From a virus: DNA of 29,799 bases. The position numbers and the translations under genes were made by a program. The stretch lies in IMG/VR virus record IMGVR_UViG_3300034375_002172, positions 1-29,799 of that record. One strand, 5' to 3'. Of the stretch, positions 28,616 to 29,799 are shown one piece after another; the stretch's first letter is position 1, and the number at the start of each line of letters is the position of its first letter. Under the pieces are notes generated by a model. The model ran no database searches. It was given only the letters and a program-made list of their open reading frames with translations, and was not told the DNA's origin.

Positions 28616-28888
28616 ACTATTAATCTTATCTGCGTGACGAGATAAAGTTTTTAAAGTTAGGGTGCGACTGTATCCCATAAAGGACATGCGTCTACATATA
28701 TGCTCTCTGCTTTTGCCTTCTAAGGCCAGTCTGATTATTTCTTTTGTTTCTGGCTTGGCATCTTTGCCGCCCATATAATAATTAGTATTGTTTTGTTTTA
28801 AGAATCTGCTTTGGCCATCTCTTTCTTTAGCTCTTTTATTAACTTGCTTTGCGTCTTCAAGCATTGCAGCTAGTAATGTTTCATTCAT
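28604..28888 (-). CDS. Small HTH-like hypothetical protein (94 aa)
   Basis: The ATG at 28888 overlaps the preceding TGA as ATGA. The product is basic and helical, with AAMLEDAKQVNKRAKERDGQ, then KPETKEIIRLALEGKSREHI and MSFMGYSRTLTLKTLSRH. The region from ETKEIIRLALEGKSREHI to SRTLTLKTLSRH reads like a helix-turn-helix (A.EGKS...I...M..S..T....). DNA binding is therefore possible. I do not recognise the family. The 3' end overlaps the endolysin gene tail-to-tail by 12 bases. Confidence 0.6.
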   Translation of the reverse strand: MNETLLAAMLEDAKQVNKRAKERDGQSRFLKQNNTNYYMGGKDAKPETKEIIRLALEGKSREHICRRMSFMGYSRTLTLKTLSRHADKINSLKH

Positions 28889-29079
28889 AATTGTTTTCTC
28901 CCCTGCTCTATTACTGGCCAGAATATATTGTTGCGGTGAATAAAATTATTTAGACCAGATAGTTTTACGTCAAGTATTTTTGCTGCTTGTGTTTGAGTGC
29001 AGCGAGATTTTGCCAGTGCTTTTACTAGCTCTACTTTTTCTCGGCGATGTCGAGCTTCCATTTGTTTCCATGTTTCCAT
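28885..29079 (-). CDS. Fis-type HTH DNA-binding protein (64 aa)
   Basis: AAGGA lies seven bases before the ATG. After a charged helix (METWKQMEARHRREKVELVK) comes ALAKSRCTQTQAAKILDVKL then SGLNNFIHRNNI. The pattern E..L..AL......TQ.QAAK.L.....GL...I.R..I matches the HTH_8 (Fis-type) motif found in small phage regulators. It is the first of two coupled genes downstream of a terminator, so it may be expressed by partial read-through from the SSB-like gene. A role in switching early and late transcription is inference. Confidence 0.65.
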   Translation of the reverse strand: METWKQMEARHRREKVELVKALAKSRCTQTQAAKILDVKLSGLNNFIHRNNIFWPVIEQGRKQL

Positions 29080-29094
29080 GCTGTTTCCTTTAGG

Positions 29095-29141
29095 TAAAAA
29101 AAAGCCCCACTTAAACAGTGCGAAACCTAATTAAGCGGGGC
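29095..29141 (-). terminator. Intrinsic terminator after the SSB-like gene
   Basis: On the minus strand GCCCCGCTTAA (29141-29131) pairs with TTAAGTGGGGC (29114-29104), 11 pairs with one G-T. It has a 16-base loop and is followed by eight T residues (29103-29096). It ends 17 bases before the start of the Fis-type gene. Confidence 0.88.
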
Positions 29142-29150
29142 AGTTGTGAG

Positions 29151-29183
29151 GAGGGCAGGACGTCCCTCGAGTTCTGGAGAACT
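29151..29183. repeat. Two adjacent short inverted repeats
   Basis: GAGGG...CCCTC (29151-29168, containing the palindrome GGACGTCC) and AGTTCT-GG-AGAACT (29170-29183) lie between the SSB-like stop and the terminator. They could be operator sites or mRNA stem-loops. Confidence 0.45.
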
Positions 29184-29191
29184 AATCCAGC

Positions 29192-29563
29192 TTAGAACGG
29201 AATGCTATCTTCTGACAAGGGGGAAGATGCAGTTTGTTGACCTTGTTGTTTGTCGCTTATCTGAAAGGACATGTAAGGCTTACCATCCTTCATGCGTCTC
29301 CATCCAGCAATCCGTTTCTCCTCACCAACAGGGCCAGAGTAATCGGGTGCTGCATCATTGCCTTTCTTGTCATTGTCAAACATGACTGCCATCTTTTGAT
29401 AGACCTCGACAATACCGCGACCGTCTTTGGTCTGGTCTTTGACAAGAACTACTTTTGAATCCACGCCTTCGACGTTGACCTTACCTTGTAAGATCATTTG
29501 CTGTGTTGGAAATGGTGTAAAGGCTGCGCCTCTGTTTGTATCATCGTACTGTTGATCTGCCAT
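29192..29563 (-). CDS. SSB-like / DUF736-like DNA-binding protein (123 aa)
   Basis: AGGAG lies nine bases before the ATG. The protein has a beta-rich core (MILQGKVNVEGVDSKVVLVK and GIVEVYQKMAVMF), then EEKRIAGWRRMKDGKPYMSF as a final strand pair. It ends with a Gln/Ser linker and SPLSEDSIPF. The terminal acidic-plus-IPF peptide is the hallmark of single-stranded DNA-binding protein tails that recruit replication partners. The GW...DGKPYMSF part also recalls DUF736. The likely role is covering single-stranded phage DNA in replication and recombination. It lies next to a probable annealing protein. Confidence 0.6.
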   Translation of the reverse strand: MADQQYDDTNRGAAFTPFPTQQMILQGKVNVEGVDSKVVLVKDQTKDGRGIVEVYQKMAVMFDNDKKGNDAAPDYSGPVGEEKRIAGWRRMKDGKPYMSFQISDKQQGQQTASSPLSEDSIPF

Positions 29564-29587
29564 GCTTCTGGCTCCTGTGTTATGTGA

Positions 29588-29799
29588 CTACCAGCCACTG
29601 CTCTTGCTTTCACTGTCTTGATCGTACTTGTTGCCATCCATCTTACCTAAGAAGATGTCAGCATCACAGCCAATGTGCGACAGTGCTTTGGTCAGGCCAT
29701 CAGTGATAGCCATCTTCGGTGCATCCTCGGCCATACGACCTTTAGCTGCATCAAAGAACTTACGGCACCCTGTGAAGGGGCCAAATGAATTTGCTGGTG
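29588..29799 (-). CDS. Probable single-strand-annealing recombinase, C-terminal part only
   Basis: The frame is open from the window edge (first full codon at 29797) to the TAG at 29590-29588, giving the last 69 residues. It has PANSFGPFTGCRKFFDAAKG, then APKMAITDGLTKALSHIGCD, ADIFLGKMDGNKY, and an acidic Ser-rich tail ending SSGW. The segment A..KMAITDGL.KAL...G matches the Rad52-like annealing helix (K.AVTDGLKRAL..FG in Rad52). That makes a phage annealing protein of the Rad52/Erf superfamily likely. Alternatives are other conserved recombination-linked phage proteins. The N-terminal part needed for a firm call lies outside the window. Confidence 0.5.
   Translation of the reverse strand, partial: PANSFGPFTGCRKFFDAAKGRMAEDAPKMAITDGLTKALSHIGCDADIFLGKMDGNKYDQDSESKSSGW

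Noticed and set aside
1-29799. Prophage or lysogeny functions
   Set aside because: No integrase, clear repressor or attachment-like repeat is seen. The HTH-like genes alone do not support lysogeny.

Overview
The window is most of the virion half of a lytic, T7-like (podovirus-type) tailed phage, and nearly every base is coding. The plus strand carries, in order, small and large terminase, a T7-type portal, scaffold, a gp13-like protein, capsid, tail tubular proteins A and B, and three internal virion proteins of the gp14/15/16 type. It has no sheath or tape-measure gene. Several small proteins (DUF6321-like, DUF5872-like, MCFG-type) and the tail-fibre modules are types I associate with marine phages, so an aquatic bacterial host is likely. 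That host call is inference, and no host gene is visible.

Layout. (1) 1-1547, minus strand: a DUF932-type gene cut by the window edge, two small unknown genes, an intrinsic terminator, and a 175-residue unknown. (2) 1548-2225: a divergent intergenic region of about 680 bp with inverted and direct repeats, a near-palindromic motif also present at 716-733, and a G-rich homopurine tract just before the small terminase. (3) 2226-4619: small terminase, then ten mini-genes, many of them Lys/Arg-rich, linked by ATGA, TAATG or TAGTG junctions. (4) 4616-11197: large terminase, an MCFG protein, portal, a Bbp19-like protein, scaffold, a gp13-like GNAT-fold protein, capsid, an 88-residue protein, and tail tubular A. 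(5) 11197-21550: tail tubular B with an inserted cupredoxin-like domain, then three internal virion proteins that probably form the ejection channel. (6) 21608-26966: fibre genes, including alternating receptor-tip and chaperone-like genes, a protein of about 23 GSFALTGQ repeats, and a BppU-N-like protein. (7) 26963-28615: lysis cassette with an XhlA-like protein, three other membrane proteins and an M15 peptidase endolysin. (8) 28604-29799, minus strand: two HTH-like genes, a terminator, an SSB-like protein, and the end of a probable single-strand-annealing recombinase.

If the genome is circularly permuted, the minus-strand genes at the two ends are probably one early/replication unit. It would start at the 1548-2225 region, run leftward across the window boundary, and meet the late unit tail-to-tail at 28604-28615. 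No RNA polymerase, DNA polymerase, integrase or tRNA gene is visible here. DNA replication genes presumably lie outside the window.

The points most worth a second look are these: a type-1 copper ligand set (His, Cys, His, Met) inside the tail nozzle protein; a CUUCGG hairpin placed between the Shine-Dalgarno and start codon of tail tubular A; a hairpin that hides the ribosome site of the gp13-like gene; the alternating tip/chaperone cassette; and the cationic mini-gene cluster between the two terminase genes.
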